DNA from: Oikopleura dioica
Lineage: Eukaryota > Chordata > Appendicularia > Copelata > Oikopleuridae
Direction: 5' to 3'
Assembly: GCA_907165135.1 (NCBI GenBank)
Contig: OU015567.1
Coordinates: 12,095,001 to 12,159,000, forward strand
Length of the DNA stretch: 64,000 bases
Part shown: positions 25,046 through 36,955 of the stretch, in pieces
Layout of the letters: each line of letters opens with the position of its first letter
Position numbering within the stretch: the first letter of the stretch is position 1
Program-made: the position numbers and the translations under genes
Notes under the pieces: generated by a model
The model's database searches: none
Seen by the model: the letters and a program-made list of their open reading frames with translations, nothing else
Told to the model about the DNA's origin: nothing

Positions 25046-25483
25046 TCAAGGTTGAGAAAATTTGAGGCCGCGAAAATGAGGTGTCACGAAAACACTGAAA
25101 GAGTTTAAATTACCGCCCTTCGAGTTGGGAAAATTGAAGATCTTGGATAATCCATTGCTGGGAAAAAATGCTCGGCGGGGGATCCAGTCTATCAAAAAGC
25201 GGCAAAATGGAACGTGCGAATTATAATTTTGAAAACGATGACGACGGATGAAGTTTTTGAAAAAATGCGGAATCGAGAGTTTCGAGCGAAGAGTTGATTT
25301 ATTGGACACAATCGCATTTTTGCTACTTTCCGCAAAATAAAATGAAATTTCAAGCCGCAAATCTTCGGTCACCGGTGCATTCGAGTTCGAAATTCGAAAA
25401 GCAAGATTACACACGAAAATGATCGATTTTTGACGATTTTGTTTTGGAGCACTCTTCTCGGCCGAGGTAAGAATTGCCGCCAT
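25046..25483 (-). CDS. Uncertain 145-codon ORF
   Basis: The longest single-exon frame in this spacer. It starts MAAILTSAEKSAPKQNRQK and is then basic and rich in Phe, Asn and Ser. No domain, signal peptide or membrane segment stands out, and I do not recognise it. It could be a small intronless gene, the first exon of a gene (there is a possible donor soon after the start) or chance. Confidence 0.22.
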   Translation of the reverse strand: MAAILTSAEKSAPKQNRQKSIIFVCNLAFRISNSNAPVTEDLRLEISFYFAESSKNAIVSNKSTLRSKLSIPHFFKNFIRRHRFQNYNSHVPFCRFLIDWIPRRAFFPSNGLSKIFNFPNSKGGNLNSFSVFVTPHFRGLKFSQP

Positions 25484-27517
25484 TAGTATCGCTAATTCGT
25501 CAGTCTACCACGTCAAGTCACACACAGGGGTTAAAATGCTTAACCCGCGCTCGGCTCGGCGCGTTACAATGGCATGTGCATAATTCGGGTTAAATTGACA
25601 ACATGGCTCCACGGGGAGGGGACATTTCCACGAGGCTCAACTGAATTTTTTCCCACGTGCTTGCGCAAGGCCACTTGTTCTTGCGCCTTTTTAGAAGCGT
25701 GTGCGAAATGTTCATTCAACAAAATACAACTTTTACTCGATTCTCACACACGCTGCTGAAAAAATACTCGCTGTAACAAGTTACTAATTGAATTTCTACG
25801 CCTTTTAGAGGCTCCATTTCAGCGTTCTCTACTGTCGAGAACAACCAGATTTCGAGCCTCGAGGGAGCGTCTTTCCCCCACTTGAGGAAATCTCAACAAG
25901 TCAGGAAATCGCGAATCACGCGACTTCCAAAAACTGGAAACGTATCTATTATAAACAACCTGTAAAATCGGGTCTTAGCTGGGTGCTTACACTCTTACGA
26001 TTAGCCGCATTAATCCTCAAATATTTTCCAAGTGAATGAAAATTCAATATTTGGCGATAAAATTCGCGAAGCGAGCTTGCCGCGAAACGTGTGATCGGAC
26101 ATATAAATTCAGTGCCATCGCCACATCCATCAAGTACCAATTATATTCATTACAGTTGTGCCAACAACTCTCTTCGAGGAGACGCTAAAGAAGATAAGCG
26201 TCAAGAGTGATTGTTTCTCGGAAGAAATGAGCCAATGAGCCAACATATTCAACAGCCGATAAGATACAGGACAATCAATATCCACTCAACTCGAGAGGAA
26301 GATATTGATGAGTATTCGATTAGTTGCAACCGTAAAAAAATAAAGTGGTATTCACCATGAGCGAAATTTTTCCATGGCAATTTGTCAAGCCATAAAAAAT
26401 GTTCCATCTAAAATCGTTGGTATTAAATACTGTATTTAAGAAATACAGGAACACTTAATCTTTTCGATGTTTGGTATAACATTGATCATCAATATAAATG
26501 GTATCGAAAAAGCAACTCGAAGATATCATATCTCTTCTATATAAATCTTCATGTCTGTCCCTCAATTTTACTATTATCAATAGAATGTCTTGTTTTTGTT
26601 TAAAAATAAAGATGGGCTAATACCCTCTGTTGGTCTTCCTCTGCGGAAAGTCGAGCTTGTAACCGACTGTGTGAGAGTTGTTTATGTTTTTTGCGTATGT
26701 TCGAATAAACACGTTTGGCAGGCACGTGCGCTCAATGAGAGGAAACGGGCGCTTCCGAGCGAAACCGAACGCTCGGTCAAATGCAGGATGATGTGGAGGA
26801 TTGCGTGCACTCTCTTCAGTGACTTCTCGGAAGTTGCAGCCTTTTATTGAACTTGAAAAATCAGCACCAGAAAAAAAATGCCAAAGCCGTTTTGTTCTGC
26901 GAAGCGAAGTCTTGCCAGCTAGTCGATCTGTCCGAATTGCGGCTCATTTCAATTTTGCCCTGACGTTTCTTGACGGCTCCAAATCCCCAGATTTTGTTCC
27001 ACCTCATACCAATCAAGCGAAAATTCTATTTCCTCCAATTTTCAATTTTCGGGGAGAATGAACTTTAGAAATTGCAAATTTATGAATTCGACCAATAAAA
27101 ACGCAGCAAATAATGGAACAGCGCCATCAATATGATTTCTCCAATTTTCTATAAACCTCTCTAAAGATTAGCTTCAAAAATGCTCTCGTAACCTTTTACT
27201 TGGGAAATTTCATTTCCTGTTTCATTTAGTGCTTGTCCTTCTATAACTTATATTGCCCTTTTTCGCGTTCTTTTCTGGGGTCGGAATGTTACGTGGCAAT
27301 GGAAATCAAAATAGCAAAAACCTTTTCGCACCGGAAATGGGATTAAAAGTTACTTTTTGGAACTGCGCTGTAAATGTTAAGGGCACGTAGATCAAACTCG
27401 TCCTCACCCGAAATTGTCGCAATTCATTTTCAGCCAATAAGAAAGAAGAAAATGCTTGAATAGCGACTCCAAGCGAGTTATTTCACAATTATTAAAATTA
27501 CTCAATGGATTCTTCTG
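25484..27517. other. Spacer, no supported gene
   Basis: Short open frames only, none with convincing splice sites or recognisable protein sequence. Confidence 0.4.
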
Positions 27518-28028
27518 ATGAGCGACTATAAGGAAGAATTATTGAAGAAGTTGAATAACTTACGAAACGAGAAAAGTCGAATTAAAAATAGAAAGTGCTC
27601 TTGGGGGCAGAAGTGTTCTTTGAAAAAGAAGAAGCTTGAAGGCGATCGGAGATGCTTTAGAAATTTCTTTCAAATAAACTGGTCCGATTCGATAATTCAG
27701 CTAAACTATTAAATCCCTTTTTCCGCTCATTTTTCAGCAGAAAAACTGACACAGCGAAATTCGATAATTGGCTTGAAATTCGTTCTTTCAAAATAAGTAA
27801 CTTCCGAATTTAATTAATTAAGTGTCCCTCTTTTATAGGTCGACGATTGTTGATTTTCGGGGCGTAAGTGTGTGGATACTTAAACTTTTGATAGTTGAAA
27901 ATCTCTAAATAGGTTGCTCGTACAGAGATAAGGAGCGTAAGGAGAGTGCCGATAAGGGACGTGAACCATTTTTTGGAGCAACTGACCGGGGATGAGCTGG
28001 AGCGGCTTTATCCCGAACTTTTCTGAAT
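27518..28028 (+). CDS. Possible small gene, exons unresolved
   Basis: Two pieces look coding. The first (from 27,518) starts MSDYKEELLKKLNNLRNEK and is a Lys/Glu-rich helix with a few cysteines. The last (about 27,914-28,028, following an acceptor-like TAAATAG) reads VARTEIRSVRRVPIRDVNHF and ends ELERLYPELF. A short exon reading STIVDFRG at about 27,842-27,866 has GT-AG borders in phase with the last. I could not connect the first piece in frame. Family unknown. Confidence 0.3.
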
Positions 28029-28215
28029 TTTCGCCTGTCTACTTTAAGAAATTCAAGGAAACAAGGGTAAGATGCAAAAAGGCGTTGTAATTCGATGAAA
28101 GAGATGAGAACTTTCAGCGAAAACTACGGCTCATCCTTCAAGTCTTGAACTTAGGTGTGCATCCGCGTAAAAGACGTGTGATTCACTGTCAGAAGTCAGA
28201 AGGTGGTAGATACTT

Positions 28216-28377
28216 ATGTATGACAGGATCTTGCGGTCACAAGCGAAATCATCTTTGGCGGAACGTGAATCCAACGAGCAGCATCGACTAATAGACACTT
28301 TCGAACGCGGTGATTTTGGGGACATTCTCGTTCCATTTCTCGCGGTCGACATTTTGATGGAACGCCTCATTTTCTGA
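28216..28377 (+). CDS. Possible short helical protein or terminal exon
   Basis: A 53-codon frame starting MYDRILRSQAKSSLAERESN and ending VPFLAVDILMERLIF. The composition looks like a charged helix followed by a hydrophobic one. An acceptor-like GGTGGTAG precedes it, so it may be the last exon of a gene starting near 27.5 kb. Not recognised. Confidence 0.28.
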   Translation: MYDRILRSQAKSSLAERESNEQHRLIDTFERGDFGDILVPFLAVDILMERLIF

Positions 28378-28973
28378 GATAAAGAAGATTTTCAGGATTT
28401 AGCGTCCGTTGACAATGTGGAATTTATTCGATTCCGGGAGGTATTTTTTTCAGAGAAAAAGACGGTATTCTTAACAATAAAATCAGCAAACAAATCTTCA
28501 AAAATAAATCTGAAAAAAAAACATTCAACGAAAAAATTCCTTTCTATAAAGAATTTGGTAGAACAATGATTTTCTCCCAACATGATACCTGCAGCTGTAA
28601 TCTCCTCTATTAATTTCTCATTACTTTAAAGTAATTACATGAATTTCAATAATTAAACAGCATGTAATCTAACTCCAGCAGTCCAGGCACTCACAGCAAG
28701 TTTCAAAACAAAAATAAACAATTCCTGACTAAGTACTGTTAATATCGATTGTGGCGCTCAATAAATAACGTGAATTTCGGAAGTGGAGCGAGTTATTCTG
28801 GATTTCTACAGAACTGGTTGTTATCAATTCGATCTTTATCCTTTTTCTGTTTTATTTTCTATTTTGAGCATCGTTGCGGGCTGCCGTTCCATCCCCAAGG
28901 GTCGCTCTTGACCGGGGACGAAAAATCGGAAACGCGCGCGGCGAATAATTCTAGCGCACTTGATCAGATCACC

Positions 28974-28991
28974 GCCAATCATGCGATTGGC
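28974..28991. promoter_or_regulatory. Palindromic pair of CCAAT boxes
   Basis: GCCAATCATGCGATTGGC has perfect 7-base arms, each containing a CCAAT box in opposite orientation. It sits in a locally GC-rich stretch (about 28,870-29,020) downstream of the dipeptidase gene. CCAAT boxes bind NF-Y in animals. A role as a promoter here is inference. Confidence 0.35.
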
Positions 28992-29231
28992 CCCTCGAGC
29001 GCGAAAACAGATTTTGTTTATTAGAGCTCAATGGGCACGTTGGATGATAACGTGCGCACAAAAGAAAATTCTAATGCTTGGATTCTACGCTAGGGTTCTT
29101 GAGCTTCAATTGATATTTTCATCGAGCATCTCGATCCGATTTCGAATTCGTTCCATCACTTTTCCGTGAATCCAAAGATTGTCGACTAAGCATAGATTTG
29201 ATAGATTCAAATCTCGATTTATCAGCGGTAT

Positions 29232-31070
29232 TTATTTCATAAGAGAAAAAAGAACAAGAGGCAGAGAAAGTCCAAGAAACGATGCAGAATTCCCACCACC
29301 ATCTGAATTGTTCTTTCCTTCGTCGTCCTCAGCAACTGGCCAATCTCGTCCTGATTTGCAAGTGTTCGTATCAGAGTTGTCCCAAACCCGATCTTCCGTT
29401 GGAATCCACTCCCAAATCGGTTCCATTCCACCGGCCTTGAAAGTATGTTTGTGACCTAATTTTCAACGATTTTGTTATCCTTACTTTTAGTTTTGCGGAC
29501 TCAACTTCAACAGCTTTCCACACTCGAAGAATGTTGTCACTGAAAGCATCAATTAATTTATGACAAGATCAAGAGTGTCAAAACATATGATTTTCGGTAA
29601 GTAATCGAACTTTCTTCAAGATCGCTCAATTAAGAGTCGCAATTACCTCGCAACTCCTTGGATAATCGTTCGAATCTCGCTCTCAGGATAGTTTTTCTGC
29701 TCTAGTCGCTCGATGAGCTTCGCCATGACTTAGAAAAGCACCAGGTTAAATACAAACGCAAAACAATTATTACCAAGTGGGTACTTGGAAACATCCTCAG
29801 CATCGTGAGGCAAAGTTCGAACGCCATTGTAGTCGCCACCGATTCCAACATGTTCGAAACCTTAATATTTAATGCTAGCCGATTTTCTCATCCGCTTACC
29901 TATTTTTTCTCCGATATGCATCATGTGATCAACAACATCATCTGCAGTTACACAAATAACATAATTTCCATCTTCGTCCTGCGAAACAGCGTTTCGTTTG
30001 ACAAAATCGCTGAAGTGGATAAATTTTAATTAATTTTACGACCTTCTGACAAACGTGTAAAAGACGATCATAATGACGCCGCCGTTGTCCTTAACCAAGG
30101 GGAGAACATCGTCTGGAACGTTGCGGTGAGTGTCAGCCAGGGCCCGCGCAGACGAGTGCGAAAACATTACTGGCGCGGTCGTGTGGGCCAGTGCAGCTAC
30201 AAGTACAAGATCGTTAGTAACCTTGATTAACCACAAGATCCCCTCCCCACGATTGTCGACTTAGCATCAAAATTGTACCTCGCATGGTATGGTGACTGAC
30301 ATGTGAAATATCAACAATCATGCCGAGTCTGTTCATTTCCTTCACGACTTTGACTCCAAAGTCCGTCAATCCTTCACTAGTCTTGTCATCATCCGGGCTC
30401 GCAACGACCCAGGGCAAGCTGCAGCTATGCGTCAGTGTCATGTATCGAATTCCGAGCTCGTAGTACTGTCTCAAAATCGCCAACGACTCTCCGATCATGT
30501 GTCCTCCTTCTAGTCCCATTACAGAGGCTATCGAAAACTCGTCTTTTCGGATAAGGTCTTCTGCTTCTTGTGCCGTTTTCGGAATGATCATTTCTGGGTA
30601 AGCATCGATCATTCTTCTCGTAACATCTAGTTGCTCAAGTCCCCACGAGACGGCGTCTTTTGATTGGAGGAGCAGCCCCAGTAAACGCTCCAAAATTGCG
30701 CCCTCAGCTGACCTTCTTGAGCCAATGGGATGGAGGTATGAGATCTGACTTGGTATTGCATGTCTGGTGGATTTTGAGCAGGCTCGCGTTCATAGAGGTC
30801 AATTTTTCCAAGATCCTACAGGAGGATGAATGTATGCAAAGATTTTGTCATGTTAATATACTTTTATATAATCAAAAGAACCTGATTCTCAGGAAAAAGG
30901 TCGGTATATGTCAAGGGAAGATCATTGTGGCCGTCGAAAATTCCATGGTTTTTAAGGTACTCGTTTGCCTTTGCAATGTATGCTGCAGACGGGGACTGGT
31001 AAGAAGCAACGCATTCAGGCAAATTCTTAGGAGCTCTTTCATTGCCAAGTATTTTCGCATCAGTAGCGGC
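29232..31070 (-). CDS. Dpep: GPI-anchored membrane dipeptidase, one frameshift
   Basis: Zinc dipeptidase (renal dipeptidase family, M19) that cleaves dipeptides at the cell surface. Minus-strand exons: 31070-30882, 30815-30279, 30196-30043, 30009-29900, 29860-29774, 29728-29647, 29539-29485, 29435-29232. All seven introns are GT-AG and short (33-107 bases). Metal and active-site segments are present: [33 protein letters not shown]...[19 protein letters not shown]. The C-terminus is a small Gly/Ser/Asn stretch followed by a hydrophobic tail ([12 protein letters not shown]), a GPI signal. In the second listed exon the frame shifts by one base at about 30,657-30,662, inside a run of four T (A on the coding strand), between [11 protein letters not shown] and [10 protein letters not shown]. 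The signal-peptide exon, expected just above 31,070, was not resolved. Confidence 0.92.
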
Positions 31071-31824
31071 CTATTATTTGGCTTAGAATAACCTCTATTA
31101 CAGATATTGTCGCATAAGTCTGCAAGACAAAAAACAAATGCGCCCTCCAAAAATGAGCTGTGGCTACTCATTAGCGGCTGAATCTCTTCATCTACACGTT
31201 TAATCCGAGTGGGATGAAATCGAACCCAAGCAATATCTTAAAACCTTAAGGGTCACCACTTTTTAATTGGCGATATTTAAGCCTCTCCTGAACCGCAAAA
31301 AATGCAGCAAGCTTCATTTCCCGAGGTGAAAGTACTCTCTTTAGAATCGACAGAATATCTGAGAGTTTATATTGCCAATAGTACAGTCAATATTTAAAAA
31401 AGACGCAACACAAAGAAGTTGTTAAATTTAATGAAAAGAGATCTTTTGGAAATTTCCCGAAACTAAGCTAAAGTTTCAAAAACAACTCGCTGTTTTTCCA
31501 AAGATTAGCACTTTGGAAGCAACAGTTCTGGTGAGAACTGATATTGACTTGATATTGAGTATTTTATTTTGCCAAGAAATCGCTAATCAAAAAGGATCAA
31601 GCACAATAAAAGTATATTTGTCATCGGTTACCATACTTCGGTAGACACGCTTTTTGCAGAAAATGGAAAAAGCGACGAGTTACCCTTCTAAGATGAAATT
31701 AATTATTGAATTGCGAAGTTAGATCAATTACCTCTAGTAGACAAGTCACTTGTAAAACAAGTTTGGGACAAGTTATTCTACTGTAATAGACAAGTCCAAC
31801 GATTCTTCAATCAATGTTCGTCGA
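31071..31824. other. Gap between dipeptidase and ZIP genes
   Basis: It should hold the dipeptidase 5' exon. A hydrophobic frame at about 31,090-31,171 (minus) starting MSSHSSFLEGAFVFCLADLC is a candidate signal peptide but does not join in phase. The rest is AT-rich, with nothing recognisable. Confidence 0.4.
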
Positions 31825-33003
31825 TCATGTTCCCTCAGCAATGCCGATAACAGCCATAATTACGAAGCCACCGAGCATACCCAAATTTTGAATGAGCAGC
31901 CGCAGCCATTTTTTCTCGGATGCATTCTGTATCTTCAATTCTGGCATAATGTCGACAAAGGGGATGTACAAAAACAATCCAATTACACAGGCCATCAGCC
32001 AGTCGGACGCACCTGTATTTTCTGAAAAATAAAGATTACAACTCCTCTTGGCCCAAATCGTCATGTTTTTTGGAAATGACAAAATAGCTGACCCATTGAA
32101 TTTAATCTAATTTTTCACCTGAAAGAGCTAGGCCTAAGTAGAGACCCCCGTAGCTCCAGAAAGCCGAGAATGTATTTGCTCCTAAAGCAGCGGCATTCGA
32201 CAAGCCAAAATTGATGTAAATCGTGAAATCTGCCAGCTCATGTGGCAACTCATGAAGAAAAATAGCCAGTGAAGTTGCCAGACCAGTTTCCCAGCTTTGC
32301 GCCCAAGACACTCCAATAGCAACTCCATCGACAAAATTGTGCACAGAATCTCCGACTAGAATTCCGAGAATAGCACTTCTGTTTCTCTTCCTTCTTTCTT
32401 TGTTAGAAATATCTTCCTGTAATTCAGGACGCTCGTTGAGCTCATTCTGAACGTCAGGTTTTGTCGGCGCGATAGCATTTTCGGATGACTGTAGATCAGG
32501 TTCTACAGGATTTCGACGCGATTTATCAAAAACGTTGAAAAAATCGAGAAATATTTGATTCTCTGCCGGAATTTTTAATAAACCCTATTTGTGGGAAGAT
32601 ATTATTTTTGCCGCATGGCTGAGAACCTAAGAGAACCGCGAGCCTGATCCTGATTCTCAACTTGATGCGTCTCTGAGCCGCCATGAGAGTGTCCGTGACC
32701 AAACATGAACGTCACTTGCTCAAATACCCAAAAAACGTAAATGATGCCAATGACGACCGACAATTTCTCAACCGCATGAACGTATCCTTCTGGAGTCGTG
32801 ATCCCTAGAACTTCGGGTAGAAAGTGCAGAAGCGCAGATGCTAGCATAGTCGAAACTCCGAGGGCGATGAAGAAATCGAAAATGAGCTGCATCGTCGATT
32901 TGGAAAGGCGCTTTGTGCAAATGATTATTCCGATACCAGCCACGGCGACCAAAGTGATGAGGGTATTGGCCAAAGTTGCGTAGCCCCAAGCTTGAGCTTT
33001 CGT
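31825..33003 (-). CDS. Slc39a: ZIP (SLC39, LIV-1 type) zinc transporter, core exons
   Basis: Imports zinc (or a related metal) into the cytosol. Exons on the minus strand: 33003-32662, 32584-32119, 32021-31825; both introns are GT-AG (77 and 97 bases). They give 334 residues. TM1 starts near WGYATLANTLITL, with TM2 and TM3 following. A His-rich loop (GHGHSHGGSETH) follows TM3, then a long charged cytosolic loop (about 70 residues). TM4 carries the metal motif HNFVDGVAIG and TM5 carries HELPHELAD, where most LIV-1 proteins have HELPHELGD. TM6-8 end in a short tail (GIAEGT). The N-terminal extracellular part is missing. A possible signal-peptide exon starting MSFISPLLFLLPGISFALLL lies at 33,674 on the same strand, but its link is unproved. 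Confidence 0.9.
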
Positions 33004-33446
33004 CTTTGATAAAAGTAACCGTTACTGTGTTTTTTCAAGAGATAAGAAATTAAAAATAAGACGGGATTATCTTGTTCAAAGCAAGATAAAAGTATAAACT
33101 AAATTTTTCTAAGATAAAAAAAGAGGGGCCAGTTTGTAAACTCTGGGGCAAAAGTCTTTATTATCGGGTTAGCGATATCTATCAGAGCTTCTTGCATGAT
33201 GCATTGCGTCTTAAAATAATTCTTATATTTAGGGTTACGAAAGGGTTAATTGAGAGGAATACGTATTAGTAATAATAAGACTCATTTTATTTTAGGATGC
33301 ATAATTACCCATTCTTCAGTTTCTCTCTCAATCATAACAAAAAATATCGAAAACCGAAACAATTTTTTGCTTGATTTTCAATTTTGAAACTTCAATTTAT
33401 AGCAAACAAATGTCCTTGGACTTTTGAATGCACATAAATATGGCTG

Positions 33447-33674
33447 CTAAAATGACCGAATTTCACAATTCCATTTGCAAATTCCGGAGCTAATGATGCT
33501 ACTCATCCATAAAAAATCTAAACGAAGCTTTGACGCTTTGAAGCTTGTTATGAAAATTCCAAGTGAGGGAAGATGATAAAGGATAATCATAAATATTGTC
33601 TGATTATTTTGGCATAATAAGAGGGCAAATGAGATTCCCGGGAGCAAAAAGAGAAGCGGCGAAATAAAACTCAT
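33447..33674 (-). CDS. Possible signal-peptide exon (ZIP N-terminus?)
   Basis: The frame starts MSFISPLLFLLPGISFALLL, a good signal peptide, and stays open for 75 codons, becoming less protein-like. It lies about 440 bases upstream of the first recognised ZIP exon, on the same strand. LIV-1 family transporters have cleaved signal peptides, so this may be the true start of that gene. No matching donor was fixed. Confidence 0.3.
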   Translation of the reverse strand: MSFISPLLFLLPGISFALLLCQNNQTIFMIILYHLPSLGIFITSFKASKLRLDFLWMSSIISSGICKWNCEIRSF

Positions 33675-33750
33675 AACTTCAATTTACTTGGTTTCAAAGT
33701 CAGTCTAAAAAAAGAAAGGATTCCAGGTCGATAATGAAATTGCTGGGTTT

Positions 33751-33869
33751 CTAGTTCTGTGGGTCGGTAAGTTCGGCGTTGACAGTAGCTTCGAGGATGA
33801 TGCCGACGACGATGAGGATGGCGCAGATGAAGGCAAGGTAGGTGGTCTTAAAGAAACTGCGTAAGATGT
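33751..33869 (-). CDS. C-terminal exon of a small membrane protein
   Basis: After an acceptor (TTTTTAG) the frame reads ILRSFFKTTYLAFICAILIV, then VGIILEATVNAELTDPQN and stop: one membrane helix near the C-terminus. A plausible N-terminal exon at about 34,580-34,672 (minus), starting MKESTLPDREIPDDEKE and ending at a perfect GTAAGT donor, is on the same strand but does not join in phase directly, so a middle exon would be needed. Family unknown. Confidence 0.45.
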
Positions 33870-34578
33870 CTAAAAATGCAGACAAATTACTATTTTTGCA
33901 AAAAATTAGAAAAACATTTTGACTGAATTTAAGCCAGCTATCTGGGTCGAACCATAATTGTGTTTTTCTGAAAATAAAAAATGATGAGGTGGTAAAATAG
34001 AACGCGACATCAGAAAGAACCCATAAAGTCACATGACTGATAAATTAATGATAACTATGGGATCAGGGCGGATAAGCTGAAAATTCTTTGATGATAAGGA
34101 AAAGCTGATATTCGGGGGTATCTATCGTTTTTTTTAAAATATGAAAAGATGATAAATTAATGCTACAGGGGAAACACCCCAAATATTTCATTGACAGGTC
34201 ATTCTTGATTATTGCGAACTTCCAGGTAGATTTAATAGCCATATTCCGAATCCAAACAGAGTGCCAGCACACGCGACTCATGAAGCGCAACATGTACATT
34301 TTTGGAAAAGAGGGCGTCACTGTCGGATGTATTGGCAATAGTGCACGTTGCTAGATTCGAAAATTTAGAACGAACGTTACGTTTGCGCCAAATTTTTACG
34401 ATTTGCGCAACACGGTTTAATCCGGCCCAGAAATAAGTGCCTTTTGACCTCGCGCTGTTTGGGATTGACTCAAATAGAGTGAGCGTTTTAAAATATGTAA
34501 TATTATTATTTTACATGCAAATTTGACTCATCATTTTATGGGGAAAATTAGCAGACTGTTCTTTGTCCTCTTTACTTA

Positions 34579-34672
34579 CAGATTTCTCAGCGTTTTCTTC
34601 AGCTTCGGATTGGCTTATGCACTCTTTTTCGTCGTCAGGGATTTCGCGGTCAGGGAGGGTCGATTCCTTCAT
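34579..34672 (-). CDS. Acidic N-terminal exon of a small gene
   Basis: It reads MKESTLPDREIPDDEKECIS and on to EENAEKS, and ends at a consensus donor (GTAAGTAAAG). Strongly acidic and hydrophilic. It may be the first exon of the membrane-protein gene ending at 33,751. Confidence 0.35.
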
Positions 34673-34732
34673 TGTGACATATCTGGCAAGAGGCAAAAGT
34701 CGAATAGGCGAGTCCTTCTTCGCCGCCAACAT

Positions 34733-36046
34733 GAAACACTTTCTTGGGTTCGTAATTATTATCTAACTCAGCGATAGCCGTAATAAGCGCCCGTCCGTTT
34801 TCTACAATTGTCAATTAACTTTTTAAGAACCGTTTGAAAAAGGCAAATAAGCAGACCAAAAGGCAATCCAATGTCGCGGCGAACACATACTCGAAGCAGG
34901 ACTAAAACGAAATAATTTAAAACACTTTTTAAAAACGTCTAGCGACAGAGTTTTTTAATTAGCAACTTAAAAAAAGGAAGGCGTATTACAAAAAGTTCAG
35001 TCTATTTCACTCTTGGAACTTTTGTTCCCTTTTTTTTCTTTCAAAAAGGCAGTACAGAATATTGACGGATTTACTAGCAAAGGCGCTGTTGGCAAAACAT
35101 GAAAAATCGGGTCCTCTCGGGACGGCTGAGCTGGGCGGCCTTATTTTATTTTTTCAAAATTTCTGAAAAATTCTTCACATTGCCGGCTCGGAGCACAACT
35201 ATCACGTGCCACGGAAAACACACATTCCCAAACACATGTTGCCACCTGTGGGAAGCATCGAAAAGCCGGACGATAAGAAATCGGATCCATTTCAATACGT
35301 AACCAGAGAATGCAAAATACATGTGTCGAGTTTGAGCCCGGTTCTTTTCGGGGGAAACGTGTGTTTTAGCGCACTAGTATTCTTGTGTATCGAATTTTGT
35401 TAGAGAGGACATCTTCTCATGACATCATCGGGTCAGAATAAATCCTCGGGTGACCGCTCAACTCGACTGTAAAAATGAAGAAACCCCGTCTTTTTTCGAG
35501 ATTTTTATTGATTTTTACAAACGATGAAAGCTTCATACAGAAAAATTTCATATGTCACGTGGCACTTCCCCAGTTTTATCTCTATTTTAGAATGTCGCTT
35601 AACTGTATGTCTGTGACTGATTCAGTTTGTTTTGAAAATGCAGGGCCTTTATCACCCTGAGTTGCGCTTATCATTTTCTTCGTTACTTGTGTTGAGGTTA
35701 TAATTTTCTACTTTCGTCATTGCTTCTCAAAAATCGCTATAACTATAACACTCGCGCCAACGTGAGTGTTGATATTTCGCCGCTGCGAGAGTTGAAAACA
35801 AGTTCCTTGCGTAAACATCCTTTTTTTCGCGCCAAAAAGGGGATAGGTCTTCAGAAAGCTTGTGCTCAAAAGTGGCCTTGGAAAATGCCTTGTCTACAAT
35901 TCTAGTGACATTTATATATCCTTCCCTCTTCTTATCATAATTGGCCTTGAGTGGGGCTCCCTTAAGACTCAGACTTGGGCATCTAGTTTGAGTCGAATTT
36001 GCTTCCGTACGAGTTTTTTTTTTCGTACTATTGATCATGTGAGCTA
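34733..36046. other. Spacer, no supported gene
   Basis: Short frames only. CACGTG occurs near 35,205 and 35,557. Confidence 0.4.
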
Positions 36047-36329
36047 TCAGGTCAAATGCTCCAGCGGAGAAGTCAGAGCGGTCACATCCGCTTTCGAACT
36101 GGACAATGTCTCAAACGAGCGCGATTGATTGTCACAGTCAAAATACTCGATACGTAGTCCTTGAGCTTGTTTATCCGGGCCACCGGTTTGATGAGAAGCG
36201 ATTTTAGGAGGCTTCTGTTTTTTAAAAATTACCTTGAGAGTGCCAGAGCGGGTCGTATTCGCGAAGATACCGATGATAAGCATTCCAAGGACGAAGATGA
36301 AGGCGAGAAGAATCTGGGCAAATCTCCTG
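36047..36329 (-). CDS. Possible small membrane protein, two exons
   Basis: An exon beginning after TTTTTTCAG at about 36,329 reads RFAQILLAFIFVLGMLIIGI, then FANTTRSGTLK, ending at a donor GTAATTTT. That is one clear membrane helix. The following exon is ambiguous: one reading begins DYVSSILTVTINRAR after a 73-base intron, while unspliced read-through ends at 36,047. It resembles the other small minus-strand membrane proteins here in size and layout. Unknown family. Confidence 0.35.
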
Positions 36330-36739
36330 AAAAAAGGGTCTTATTGAAAATTTTCGTCAAAAGAGAACTTCCACGTAACTCCAGTATTTATCCCTCTACA
36401 AACCTCCATCAACCCTTTTCACCTGTTAGTGGCCGGGTCATGCTCCAACCGTGTCTAATAATAGCTAAATGTATCTGCAGCTACATTTAGTATTTTGGTC
36501 GCTAGAGCTATTAAAAAAACGATCCTCTAATTTGATCATTCTTGGAATGCGAAAATCAACACTTCCGGCGGATGAAGCTACCCTTCCGGCCGAACTCACA
36601 TTTTGGACAAGCCCTGAGTTTATGTATTTTTAGCGTCGATTTTTAGATAGCGACTCGTGAATATTTAGAAACGCTCGATCTTCCAGGACTTTCCAAAATT
36701 CAAAATAAGTATTACACTGACCAATATGCATGTTCAACC

Positions 36740-36955
36740 ATGGAAAAATTCAGAAGAAAAAGGGAAGCCAAGGTCAAAAACTCAAAAAAGCGTGTACTCT
36801 TGGATAAAATGAAGCTCGAAAATCGTGATTATCAGTGTCTGCCCCTTAAGATTTCAACCTTTTATTCGGTTGACAAATTGATTAAAAATCCTTACGGCAA
36901 AGTTGATGTTCCTCTCACCCAGGTCCTGGACCCCACGTGTCAAGAAAATGTGTGA
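36740..36955 (+). CDS. Uncertain basic 71-codon ORF
   Basis: It starts MEKFRRKREAKVKNSKKR and ends with FYSVDKLIKN and VPLTQVLDPTC. The first half is Lys/Arg-rich like a nuclear or ribosome-associated tail. No family recognised and no splice sites fixed; the composition is more protein-like than neighbouring frames. Confidence 0.25.
   Translation: MEKFRRKREAKVKNSKKRVLLDKMKLENRDYQCLPLKISTFYSVDKLIKNPYGKVDVPLTQVLDPTCQENV

Noticed and set aside
30660-31091. 143-codon plus-strand frame over the dipeptidase
   Set aside because: Antisense shadow of the dipeptidase exons; the minus strand carries the conserved motifs.
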